From CAVQGF01 sp045807945 (GTDB lineage Bacteria; Acidobacteriota; Terriglobia; Terriglobales; Acidobacteriaceae): 8,855 bases of DNA. Within the stretch, counting starts at the first letter, position 1. Every line of letters starts with the position of its first letter. The notes beneath the pieces were generated by a model. The model ran no database searches. It worked only from the letters and a program-made list of their open reading frames with translations, and was not told where the DNA came from. Below, one piece after another: positions 1-6,319 of this stretch. Made by a program: the position numbers and the translations under genes. The stretch spans positions 1-8,855 of the forward strand of contig JBJMGI010000068.1 in NCBI GenBank assembly GCA_045807945.1, given 5' to 3'.

Positions 1-25
1 CATCATTCAAAACAACACGAACATC

Positions 26-499
26 CTACTCCACTAGTTCGACTCCGGCGGCCTTCGCTGCTGCCACTTCTTCTTCGTTTAGAACTTTTCCCGGCTGAGC
101 GTCTTCAGTCGCGGCTTGCATATCGGCTTGCGCCTGCTCGCGAAGAGCGGCCTCGTCCCAATCGTCGCCGACCTCGTCCACGACTTCGATCTCGGGTTCG
201 GCGGTCAGGTCAACCGGTCCGTCGTAAACGGAGGGATCGATCAACGTCAGAGACACTTCCGCCATCCCGGTAGGCTTGCGGTCACGGGTGCCGATGAAGA
301 TCACATCTTCCATGCGCGCGCCGCGCAGGCTCTTGGCCGATTGCTCGCCCAGAACCCAGGAGATCGCGTCAGAGATGTTGGATTTGCCGCAGCCGTTAGG
401 ACCAACAATGGCCGCGACACCGTCACCGTGGAACTTCAGTTCGGTGCGGTCGCAGAAGGACTTAAATCCGAGGATTTGCAGCTTCTTTAATTTGAGCAA
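26..499 (-). CDS. smc: SMC chromosome-segregation ATPase, N-terminal head only (ends at an early TAG)
   Basis: SMC proteins are ABC-type ATPases of about 1,150-1,200 residues that organise and segregate the chromosome with ScpA/ScpB. This reading frame gives only 157 residues. The N-terminus (LKKLQILGFKSF) is typical of SMC. The Walker A loop GPNGCGKS lies at residues 33-40 and the Q-loop segment GEQSAKSLRG at 51-60. After about residue 92 comes an acidic, Ala/Glu-rich stretch, which I recall as an insertion typical of acidobacterial SMC heads. The start is TTG at 499, supported by AAGGAG at 506-511 with 6-nt spacing. The stop is TAG at 28-26. The coiled coils, hinge and C-terminal head (Walker B, signature motif) are absent before the stop. 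Beyond it only 25 bases are visible; the same frame stays open (DVRVVLND) while both other frames meet stops. This may be a broken smc, a sequence error or a genuinely short head protein. The SMC identity is secure; the completeness is not. Confidence 0.85.
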   Translation of the reverse strand: MLKLKKLQILGFKSFCDRTELKFHGDGVAAIVGPNGCGKSNISDAISWVLGEQSAKSLRGARMEDVIFIGTRDRKPTGMAEVSLTLIDPSVYDGPVDLTAEPEIEVVDEVGDDWDEAALREQAQADMQAATEDAQPGKVLNEEEVAAAKAAGVELVE

Positions 500-505
500 G
501 ACCCA

Positions 506-511
506 CTCCTT
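506..511 (-). promoter_or_regulatory. Ribosome binding site of smc (supports TTG start)
   Basis: On the minus strand AAGGAG sits 6 nt before the TTG at 499. No ATG or GTG gives a better N-terminus, and residues 2-15 already match the SMC N-terminus, so this site decides the TTG start. Confidence 0.75.
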
Positions 512-587
512 CGATCCGGTTCCGGCGTTTCGACTCAGTGGCGCATCACAAAGCCGAGTTCACCTGCGGCTGGAGCAGGGGTAAAGG

Positions 588-625
588 GCCTATCCCCGCA
601 CCCGTTCGCAGGGAAGCTGATAGGC
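588..625 (-). repeat. Inverted repeat at the predicted 5' end of the smc leader
   Basis: GCCTATC at 588-594 is matched by its reverse complement GATAGGC at 619-625. The stem can extend inward with CCC (595-597) and GGG (611-613), leaving a 5-nt bulge. On the minus-strand transcript this hairpin would sit exactly at the predicted start site near 621. A second stem, CCTGC/GCAGG (563-567 with 575-579), lies downstream in the same leader. Confidence 0.5.
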
Positions 626-627
626 AC

Positions 628-656
628 AATGTACCTGCTAAGTTATTGCCAGTCAA
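628..656 (-). promoter_or_regulatory. Predicted sigma70-type promoter of smc
   Basis: Read on the minus strand, a -35 hexamer TTGACT (651-656, 5 of 6 to consensus) and a -10 hexamer TACATT (628-633, 4 of 6) are separated by exactly 17 bp. Transcription would begin near position 621, giving a leader of about 120 nt before the smc start. The spacing and the -35 match make this the best promoter in the window together with that at 8766-8794. It is a prediction only. Confidence 0.6.
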
Positions 657-761
657 GCACCCAGCCCCAATATATGGTGCATTCGGTAGCTTGACCCCAG
701 CATATCGCACGCGAAATGCAGCAACCGCCTGCATGGCGCCGGACCTACTTAATTGTAAGGG

Positions 762-782
762 TGTGGAAGAGGTTGTGGAAAA
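762..782 (-). promoter_or_regulatory. Pair of DnaA-box-like 9-mers
   Basis: On the minus strand TTTTCCACA (774-782) matches the DnaA-box consensus TTWTNCACA fully. TCTTCCACA (762-770) matches with one mismatch. They are direct repeats 12 bp apart upstream of the smc promoter. Such 9-mers also occur by chance, so a role as DnaA sites is only possible. Confidence 0.25.
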
Positions 783-839
783 CCGAGAGCTGAAGTCAGA
801 GTAGCCCTTTTCCGGGGTGCTTTCAAGCAGGAAAGACGC

Positions 840-2366
840 TTAGATAAGCCGCGCGACCAGATCGTAGTCGTGCGCTTCGGTGATCTCGCAGCGAAAGAAG
901 GCGCCTTTGCGGATCTCGGATTCGTCATAGTCGCCGAAGTCGTTGATGAAGAGTTTGCCGTCGATCTCGGGCGCGTGCATTTCCGTCCGCCCTTCCCACA
1001 GAAGGTCGGTTTCTTGCGATGGGCCTTCGAGAACGACGTCGAATGTTTTCCCGATCAGTGCAGACTTCTTCTTGCGGCTGATCTGCTGTTGCACTTGCAT
1101 CAGCTTCTTGCGGCGGCGCTCGATTTCTCTCGCGGGAACTTTCTCATCCATCGCGAACGCGCCCGCGCCTTCTTCGTCTGAGTAGGCAAAGACGCCAAGC
1201 CAGTCAATCTGGGCAGCTTCTACGAACCTGACGAGCTCATCGAAATCTTGTTTCGTCTCGCCGGGGAAGCCGACGATGAACGAAGTACGCAGCGTCAGAT
1301 TTGGAATCGTCTTACGCATCTTCTCGATTGACTTCAAAAAGACGTCACCGCTCGCGCCACGCTTCATGCGTTTCAATACATTCGCCGACGCATGCTGCAG
1401 TGGCACATCAACGTAAGAGCAGATCTTCGGATTTGCGGCGATCGTCTCCAGCAGCTTGCCTGTGATCTTGTTGGGATAGGCATATAGGAAGCGCACCCAG
1501 CGGACATCAGGAATATTCGCCAGCCGTTCAAGCAGGAGAGCCAACCCGTCCTTCAGGCCAAGGTCTTCGCCATAGCAGGTGGTGTCCTGGCCGATGAGCG
1601 TGAGTTCGCGCACTCCAGATTCGACTAGGCGCTCTGCTTCGGCGATCACGGATTCGAAATGTCGCGAACGAAATTTGCCACGCAGCTGCGGGATGATGCA
1701 GAAGCTGCACGGATGATCGCAGCCTTCCGCGATCTTGATGTAGGCCATGTGGCCGGGCGTCGTCAGGATGCGCGGCGTTGTTTCCGTGTAGAGATAATTC
1801 GGCAGGTCGGCGATGGCGCCGTCCCACTCGCTCTTGCTGAAGCGGCCGCTGCGTTCGCGCGCTTCGCCTTCCGGACGCGAATGCGAATGGGGGCTCGAGT
1901 ACGTCGCCTCCGGCCGCGAGGTCAAAATGTTAAAAGGAGAATTCTGCGGGACCGCTTTGCGCGGCTCTATGCCCGCCGCGCTCAGGATCGCTTCCAACTC
2001 TCCCGTGCCGACCACCGCGTCAACTTCGGGAATGTTCTTCTGGATCTCGTTGCGATAGCGCTCCACCAAGCACCCAGCCACAATAAGTTTCTGCGCGTGT
2101 CCCCCGGCTGATTGCTTATGCCGAGCCATCTGCAAAATGGTGTCCACCGACTCCTGCTTGGCCGTATCGATGAACGAGCAGGTGTTCACCACGATGACAT
2201 CCGCCATCTCGGCGTCAGGTGTGATCTCCGCGCCGGACGCGGCCAGCATGCCCATCATCACCTCGCTATCTACGAGGTTTTTGGGGCAGCCCAAGCTCAC
2301 AAAGCCCACCTTCGTAGTGGCAGACTTCGGCTGCGGCTTCTCTCTGACTGGAGCAGAAATAGGCAT
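840..2366 (-). CDS. rimO: Ribosomal protein S12 methylthiotransferase RimO
   Basis: RimO is a cytoplasmic radical-SAM enzyme with two iron-sulfur clusters; it adds a methylthio group to the conserved aspartate of ribosomal protein S12. The N-terminal MTTase domain (about residues 18-130) carries the cluster cysteines C27 (SLGCPKN), C63 (NTCSF) and C99 (AGCL). The radical-SAM domain (about 200-430) has the CxxxCxxC cysteines C216, C220 and C223 in EGCDHPCSFCIIPQLRG. A TRAM domain fills about 436-505. SLGCPKN and the CIIPQLRGKFRSR segment favour RimO over its relative MiaB. At 508 residues it is longer than the usual roughly 430-450, because of a Pro/Ser/Glu-rich insertion at about 133-187 between the first two domains. 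The ATG at 2366 has no clear ribosome binding site. The gene lies 41 bp downstream of the transglutaminase gene on the same strand, so co-transcription is likely. Confidence 0.95.
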   Translation of the reverse strand: MPISAPVREKPQPKSATTKVGFVSLGCPKNLVDSEVMMGMLAASGAEITPDAEMADVIVVNTCSFIDTAKQESVDTILQMARHKQSAGGHAQKLIVAGCLVERYRNEIQKNIPEVDAVVGTGELEAILSAAGIEPRKAVPQNSPFNILTSRPEATYSSPHSHSRPEGEARERSGRFSKSEWDGAIADLPNYLYTETTPRILTTPGHMAYIKIAEGCDHPCSFCIIPQLRGKFRSRHFESVIAEAERLVESGVRELTLIGQDTTCYGEDLGLKDGLALLLERLANIPDVRWVRFLYAYPNKITGKLLETIAANPKICSYVDVPLQHASANVLKRMKRGASGDVFLKSIEKMRKTIPNLTLRTSFIVGFPGETKQDFDELVRFVEAAQIDWLGVFAYSDEEGAGAFAMDEKVPAREIERRRKKLMQVQQQISRKKKSALIGKTFDVVLEGPSQETDLLWEGRTEMHAPEIDGKLFINDFGDYDESEIRKGAFFRCEITEAHDYDLVARLI

Positions 2367-2377
2367 GGAATCTAGCT

Positions 2378-2383
2378 ATTTTA
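2378..2383 (-). promoter_or_regulatory. Possible -10 element just before rimO
   Basis: TAAAAT on the minus strand ends 11 nt before the rimO ATG. No good -35 hexamer is found 16-18 bp upstream. If used, it would give a transcript with a leader of only a few bases, which would fit the missing Shine-Dalgarno sequence. Co-transcription from upstream is equally possible. Confidence 0.25.
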
Positions 2384-2407
2384 ACATTGCGCGCCTTGCA
2401 CCGGCGG

Positions 2408-4582
2408 CTACTTAGGTTTCGTTGCCGATATCTCTTCGTAAAGCTTCGGCAGCGCCGTCGCGTCTTGGGCGGAGTCGCCGAAGCGCGCGCGATGATACCG
2501 CTCGGTAAATCTTTCCACCGCTCTACGCAGCCCCGGATCTTCAATGATGCGGATGAACTCCGCCGGTGTTTGCGCCGGAGCCTTCTTCCAGCCGCGCTTG
2601 GACACTGCAGCCGTCATGCGCTCATACCAGATGGTCGCGGCAAGCTTCGGAGCGGACGCTGGGTCCTTCGCGATCCTACCCCGGCGAACGGCGCGCACCA
2701 TCCTGCGCAGATTAAAAACAAGAATAAAGGCGCCGACAATCACTGCAACCAAAGCGCTGGTCTTCGCGGGCGAGATTCTGTCGCGAGCGTGCCGGGCGCG
2801 ATTCACGATCGAGCGGTAGAAAAGTTTCCAACGCAGGTCGGCCTTCACGAAGAATCCGCGGCTGAGTTCGTCAGCCCGGCGGCTCACATCCATCTGATGG
2901 ATGAAGTCGTAATTGACAACCCATTCGCGCCAGAATTCGCGCGCTGCATCCACGTAAAGCATGGCGCGGCTCCAACGTGTGCTCGCCGGAATAGCGGCCG
3001 CAGGAGTGGGATCGAACGGCGCCCATCCGTAGCGCGGGAAGTACGCTTCCACCCAGGAGTGCGCCTCGCGCGCGCGGATAATGTAGCTGCCGGTCAGGTC
3101 ATTGAATTCGCCCCCGCGGAATCCGTTGACGATGCGCGACGGAATGCCCAGCGTGCGCAGCATCACGGCCATGGAGGACGCAAAATACTCGCAGTGTCCC
3201 TTCTTCCGGTCGAAGAGGAAATACGCGATTGGATCTTGAGGATGCTGCGTCCCCAAATCCAGCGTGTACACGTAAGTGCTTTGAAGGTAGCGTTCGATAG
3301 CTGCGGCTTTCTCATACTCGGAGCTTGCACTCGTCGTGACCTGCCGTGCCAGATCGCGCACGCGCGGATCGAGCTTCGGCAGCTGCAAATAGTTCAGCGT
3401 GACAAAAGCAGGGAAGTCGCGCCCCGCCGCCGATAACTCTTTAGCACCCGCAAACGGGATCAAAGAGGTGGCTTCGTACGTGGTGATGATGCCCCGTGTT
3501 CCTCCGTTGTGCAGCGAGCCGTTGTAGTCCATGGAGAGCGCGCCATAATCGCCGCGCAGTTCCTTGGGCTCGCCCGCGAAAAAGAAAACGTCGCTTCCGA
3601 CCGGCTCCATGCTGACGGTGTATCGCAGCAGCGCCGCCGGGCCGCGTGCGACGCCGTCGAGTCCTTCGGTCTGCGCGTAGTTGAATCCCAGGTCGTAATT
3701 ACGGAAACGCGGACTGATGACGGTGAAATTTTCCTGGCTTTGCCAGCGTGAGCCGTCAAAAAGATTGAGCGCGACGCCCCGCCATAGAAGTTGATGCCGG
3801 CCGGTCGTATCGCCCGCGATGTTGACGTGCATCACCACGATGCTCGACTGCTGTATCTGGCCGATCTGCCCGAGCTCGACGGTGTCGCTGAACCCGCTGA
3901 TGAACTGATCGCGCGGAGCGAACGCGCTCAGGTATCCGCCCGCGCGGCGCGGTAAAACGAAGAAGAGGCCAACCGCGGAGATGAGCACTCCCAGCAGGAG
4001 CACCAGGGTGATTACGGAGAGCGCAGTGCGCAGTGCGCGGTCGTCACCACCATGCTCGCGCGCCCACACTGTCGATTGTCGGGCAGAGCGCCGCATCTCC
4101 ATGCTGATGAAGGTGGCGGTGGCGAGCAGCAGGAAAAACGCTAGCGCGAAGAAGAACGTACTGTCGACTGTAAGCACCGCGCCGGTGAGCACCATACCGA
4201 ACGAGAGCAGCGCGAGATAGATGTTGTCGCGCTCGCGGTAAACGCCGAACAGTTTCACAGCCATGCTGAAGAGCGTCAGGTGGACGGTGGCCGCGATGAA
4301 GGTCCGCGAGAGGAAGAGATAGTCGAAGGCGTAGAACGCGACGTATCCGATAGTGAAGTAATTCGTCCACTGCTCGGGGATGGTGAACTCGCGTCCGCGA
4401 AGCAACAATGCACCACGTAGCAGAAGCGCACCCGAGACGACCAGCAGCGAGAGCGCGTCCAGACGCCCGGTGCTCGCCAGCAGCATGAATCCGCTTAGCA
4501 CCAGCAGATAGAGCGAGCTCTGAAAAAAGCGCTCGATCGCGAGCTGCGATTGGTTGGGCGCGCGAACCGCGGCGGTGACCAT
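2408..4582 (-). CDS. TgpA-like membrane protein with periplasmic transglutaminase-fold domain
   Basis: This 724-residue protein has the layout of the TgpA/DUF3488-transglutaminase family. About six or seven hydrophobic segments lie in residues 22-160, with another at 187-211. A large presumably extracytoplasmic region then contains the transglutaminase-like core, with catalytic Cys463 (KKGHCEYFAS), His508 (EAHSWVEAYF) and Asp524 (FDPTP). A last membrane span is at about 607-626, followed by a cytoplasmic DUF4129-like tail (about 650-720). The Cys-His-Asp triad is intact, so an active thiol enzyme (protease or crosslinking type) is expected; the substrate is unknown. The frame is open upstream to 4810, but that extension crosses the SRP RNA gene and is low-complexity Arg/Ala/Ser. 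I therefore place the start at the ATG at 4582, where the membrane region begins soon after. There is no obvious Shine-Dalgarno; TACAAT lies 8 nt before the ATG. It precedes rimO, probably in one operon. The related family often neighbours MoxR/DUF58 genes, which are not seen here. Confidence 0.88.
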   Translation of the reverse strand: MVTAAVRAPNQSQLAIERFFQSSLYLLVLSGFMLLASTGRLDALSLLVVSGALLLRGALLLRGREFTIPEQWTNYFTIGYVAFYAFDYLFLSRTFIAATVHLTLFSMAVKLFGVYRERDNIYLALLSFGMVLTGAVLTVDSTFFFALAFFLLLATATFISMEMRRSARQSTVWAREHGGDDRALRTALSVITLVLLLGVLISAVGLFFVLPRRAGGYLSAFAPRDQFISGFSDTVELGQIGQIQQSSIVVMHVNIAGDTTGRHQLLWRGVALNLFDGSRWQSQENFTVISPRFRNYDLGFNYAQTEGLDGVARGPAALLRYTVSMEPVGSDVFFFAGEPKELRGDYGALSMDYNGSLHNGGTRGIITTYEATSLIPFAGAKELSAAGRDFPAFVTLNYLQLPKLDPRVRDLARQVTTSASSEYEKAAAIERYLQSTYVYTLDLGTQHPQDPIAYFLFDRKKGHCEYFASSMAVMLRTLGIPSRIVNGFRGGEFNDLTGSYIIRAREAHSWVEAYFPRYGWAPFDPTPAAAIPASTRWSRAMLYVDAAREFWREWVVNYDFIHQMDVSRRADELSRGFFVKADLRWKLFYRSIVNRARHARDRISPAKTSALVAVIVGAFILVFNLRRMVRAVRRGRIAKDPASAPKLAATIWYERMTAAVSKRGWKKAPAQTPAEFIRIIEDPGLRRAVERFTERYHRARFGDSAQDATALPKLYEEISATKPK

Positions 4583-4590
4583 CGCTCGAC

Positions 4591-4596
4591 ATTGTA
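4591..4596 (-). promoter_or_regulatory. Possible -10 element directly before the transglutaminase gene
   Basis: TACAAT (5 of 6 to TATAAT) on the minus strand lies 8 nt before the ATG at 4582. No recognisable -35 is seen. Its position would give a transcript starting at or within a base or two of the start codon. Confidence 0.35.
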
Positions 4597-4635
4597 GCGC
4601 TGCTAGGAAGCGCGCGGAGTTCCGGCGCCGTGCTT

Positions 4636-4644
4636 TGTTACAAT
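4636..4644 (+). promoter_or_regulatory. Extended -10 promoter of the SRP RNA gene
   Basis: TGTTACAAT contains TG one base before TACAAT, the extended -10 form that tolerates a poor -35. The expected start, about 7 nt downstream near 4651, coincides with the 5' end of the SRP RNA helix at 4652. No good -35 is visible. Confidence 0.55.
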
Positions 4645-4651
4645 CGAACGT

Positions 4652-4754
4652 CAGGTATCGGGACCCGCGCGACGCAATCCCGCCAACCCCGCCAGGTCCG
4701 GAAGGAAGCAACGGTAACGGGCTCGTGCGTGTGCAGTGGGCACCCCGGTGCCTG
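4652..4754 (+). ncRNA. ffs: Small bacterial signal recognition particle RNA (4.5S type)
   Basis: The SRP RNA binds Ffh and guides ribosomes making membrane and secreted proteins to FtsY at the membrane. The hallmark of domain IV, GGTCCGGAAGGAAGCA, is present at 4695-4710, including the GGAA tetraloop. The flanks fold as expected: an inner stem CCCG (4679-4682) with CGGG (4718-4721), and an outer helix of 11 pairs between 4652-4662 and 4744-4754, allowing G-U pairs. The resulting length of about 103 nt fits the short form lacking the Alu domain. The ends are set from the helix and may be off by a few bases. It is transcribed away from the transglutaminase gene and toward fabH. Confidence 0.92.
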
Positions 4755-4775
4755 GCATAATCACTGGCCGTTAAG

Positions 4776-4808
4776 GCGGAGGCGAGCTTCGCTCGCAAGT
4801 TCCTCCGC
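4776..4808 (+). terminator. Compound hairpin between ffs and fabH (possible ffs terminator or fabH leader)
   Basis: GCGGAGG (4776-4782) pairs with CCTCCGC (4802-4808). Inside it a second stem, CGAG (4783-4786) with CTCG (4792-4795), closes a CTTCG loop. The hairpin starts 22 nt after the SRP RNA. What follows is only moderately T-rich, without a clean T-run, so a factor-independent terminator is not certain. It ends 31 nt before the fabH start, so it could also shape the fabH leader. A TGGCATAAT extended -10-like sequence at 4753-4761 could start a fabH transcript just ahead of it. Confidence 0.45.
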
Positions 4809-4839
4809 ACAATTCTTCAACATTTTCTGGAGTCCGATT

Positions 4840-5850
4840 TTGAGTCAAGCCGCACGTCCGCTGGTTCGCGCCAAGATCTCCGCACTCGGAACCTACGTTC
4901 CGCCGCGTCTGCTTACGAACGCAGACCTCGAGAAAATGGTCGAGACCAGCGACAAGTGGATCATGGAGCGTACCGGCATCCGCCAGCGGCACATCGTGGA
5001 CAAAGGTGTCGGCACCTCGGACCTCGCCGTCGCCGCCGCAAAGATCGCGCTCGAGCAGCGCGGCATCGCGCCGACTGAAATTGAAGCCATCATCGTGGGC
5101 ACGGTTACTCCTGACATGATGTTTCCCTCGACCGCCTGCCTGGTCCAGGACAAGCTTGGCAGCAAAGGCGCCTGGGGATTCGACGTTTCCGCCGCATGCT
5201 CGGGATTCGTTTACGCCTTGCAGGCGGGAGTGCAGTTCATTCAGAGCGGCGCACACAAAAAGGTTTTGGTGATCGGCGCGGACGTGATGTCTTCCATCAT
5301 CGATTACAAAGACCGCACTACATGCATCATCTTCGGCGATGGCGCCGGTGCCGTTCTGCTCGAGCCGGCTGCGGACGGCGAAGAAGGCTTTGTCGATTTC
5401 GTCCATGAGGTCGATGGCTCTGGCGGCGTCTCGCTGAATATGCCGGGGGGCGGAAGCTTGAACCCGCCGTCGCATGAGACCGTTGACAAAGGCATGCACT
5501 ACGTCCACCAGGACGGACAGGCCGTCTTCAAATTCGCCGTTCGGAAGATGGCGGAGGCGAGCGAGAAGATCCTTACCCGCAACAACTTCAAAGGCAGCGA
5601 CGTCGACGCGTTCATCCCGCACCAGGCTAACTTGCGTATCATCAGCGCGACAGGTGATCGCCTCGGACTGAAGAAAGACGCCGTGATCGTCAACATCGAC
5701 GAGTTCGGCAACACCACTGCGGCGACCATTCCGCTCGCCATGCAGACCGCACGCGAGCGCGGCAAATTAAAAAAAGGCGATCTCGTTCTTCTCGCCGCCG
5801 TTGGTGCGGGCTTCACCGTGGGGACCACGCTGCTGCGATGGGCGTATTGA
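4840..5850 (+). CDS. fabH: 3-oxoacyl-ACP synthase III (beta-ketoacyl-ACP synthase III)
   Basis: FabH starts type II fatty acid synthesis in the cytoplasm by condensing an acyl-CoA (usually acetyl-CoA or a branched primer) with malonyl-ACP. The catalytic triad is intact: Cys120 (VSAACSGFVYAL), His261 (IPHQAN) and Asn291 (EFGNTTAATIP). The FGDGAGAVLLE segment (165-175) and the C-terminal GAGFTVGTTLLRW are family hallmarks. The 336-residue length is normal. The start is TTG at 4840, supported by GGAG (4829-4832) with 7-nt spacing. The frame is open upstream to 4630, but that part runs through the SRP RNA and is not coding. An unknown gene follows 7 bp later and a hotdog thioesterase after it, suggesting one operon. 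Whether it uses acetyl or branched primers cannot be told from sequence alone. Confidence 0.96.
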   Translation: MSQAARPLVRAKISALGTYVPPRLLTNADLEKMVETSDKWIMERTGIRQRHIVDKGVGTSDLAVAAAKIALEQRGIAPTEIEAIIVGTVTPDMMFPSTACLVQDKLGSKGAWGFDVSAACSGFVYALQAGVQFIQSGAHKKVLVIGADVMSSIIDYKDRTTCIIFGDGAGAVLLEPAADGEEGFVDFVHEVDGSGGVSLNMPGGGSLNPPSHETVDKGMHYVHQDGQAVFKFAVRKMAEASEKILTRNNFKGSDVDAFIPHQANLRIISATGDRLGLKKDAVIVNIDEFGNTTAATIPLAMQTARERGKLKKGDLVLLAAVGAGFTVGTTLLRWAY

Positions 5851-5857
5851 GGTGTTC

Positions 5858-6319
5858 GTGCAGACGGCCGGTATCGATGCAATCAATAATGCGGTGTATC
5901 TGTACCTTCGCGAATTATCCGAGCCGCGCGAGAATTCATTACGAATCGTTATTGAAGAGGCAGCTGCGAACCGGAGCCGAGCTGGCGAAGTGAATCTTCC
6001 AGGTCTTGCCGAAGTAGCCAAAGGGGCAGCAACGATAGAGTCCGTTAAAGGATGCAGGACATTTGAAATCACTTGGAGACGCTATGTCGCGTATCTAGTC
6101 ACGGAAGAAGCGGTCGGCTCTTGTGGAAAGTACCAAGACGAGGAGTTCACGGGAAGGTTCTTTCGCACGTATAAGAAGTCGCATTTCCTAGAATTACTGG
6201 GGAAAGATACGGGTGGTCATCAAAATCTCTTTACTCATCACAAGATTATCTGCCTCAACCATTTGATCGACGTAGCATCCTCTTTTGATCCGGTGATAGG
6301 CATCATCAGTACAAAATGA
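5858..6319 (+). CDS. Conserved-looking protein of unknown function between fabH and a thioesterase gene
   Basis: I cannot name the function. The frame gives 153 residues from the GTG at 5858, preceded by GAGG (5849-5852, overlapping the fabH stop codon). A GTG at 5852 would add two residues. There is no signal peptide or membrane span. The protein has a mixed, globular composition, and the C-terminal half (TGRFFRTYKKSHFLEL, then HHKIICLNHLIDVAS) is rich in aromatic, basic and His residues. From memory it resembles short uncharacterised bacterial proteins with a 'KSHFL ... CLNHLIDV' pattern; I know no family name. Its stop TGA overlaps the next ATG as ATGA, so translation is probably coupled. 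GC is about 48% by hand count against about 60% in a sampled stretch of the downstream thioesterase gene, and the codons are more AT-ending, which hints at transfer into the operon. Confidence 0.75.
   Translation: MQTAGIDAINNAVYLYLRELSEPRENSLRIVIEEAAANRSRAGEVNLPGLAEVAKGAATIESVKGCRTFEITWRRYVAYLVTEEAVGSCGKYQDEEFTGRFFRTYKKSHFLELLGKDTGGHQNLFTHHKIICLNHLIDVASSFDPVIGIISTK

Larger units (their letters stand above)
500..839. other. Gene-free stretch between rimO and smc: promoter and leader region
   Basis: No convincing gene lies in these 340 bases. The minus strand holds a sigma70-type promoter (628-656), a leader that can fold into hairpins (552-625), a small inverted repeat ATGCAG/CTGCAT (716-721 with 729-734), and two DnaA-box-like 9-mers (762-770, 774-782). 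A 62-codon frame at 546-734 on the minus strand has no acidic residue and runs through the promoter, so I do not call it. No clear intrinsic terminator for rimO is visible just downstream of its stop; there is a CCC/GGG pairing near 800-815 but no T-run. Confidence 0.6.

Noticed and set aside
546..734. 62-codon frame on the minus strand upstream of smc
   Set aside because: It has no acidic residues, runs through the predicted smc promoter and leader, and lacks a convincing ribosome binding site. It is most likely chance.
716..734. ATGCAG/CTGCAT inverted repeat as a terminator or operator
   Set aside because: The stem is only 6 bp with a 7-nt loop and no T-run, and it is not placed at a promoter core. 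It is too weak to call.
2387..3436. 349-codon frame on the plus strand opposite the transglutaminase gene
   Set aside because: It is antisense to a gene with an intact catalytic triad and family domains. Its composition (Arg/Ala/His-rich) is typical of shadow frames in GC-rich DNA.
4583..4810. N-terminal extension of the transglutaminase frame (76 more residues, start at 4810)
   Set aside because: It crosses the SRP RNA gene on the opposite strand, is low-complexity, and lacks family-like sequence. The ATG at 4582 begins just before the first membrane segment.
4630..4839. N-terminal extension of the fabH frame (start at 4630)
   Set aside because: It would translate the SRP RNA gene and the hairpin. 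FabH homology begins right after the TTG at 4840, which has a good ribosome binding site.
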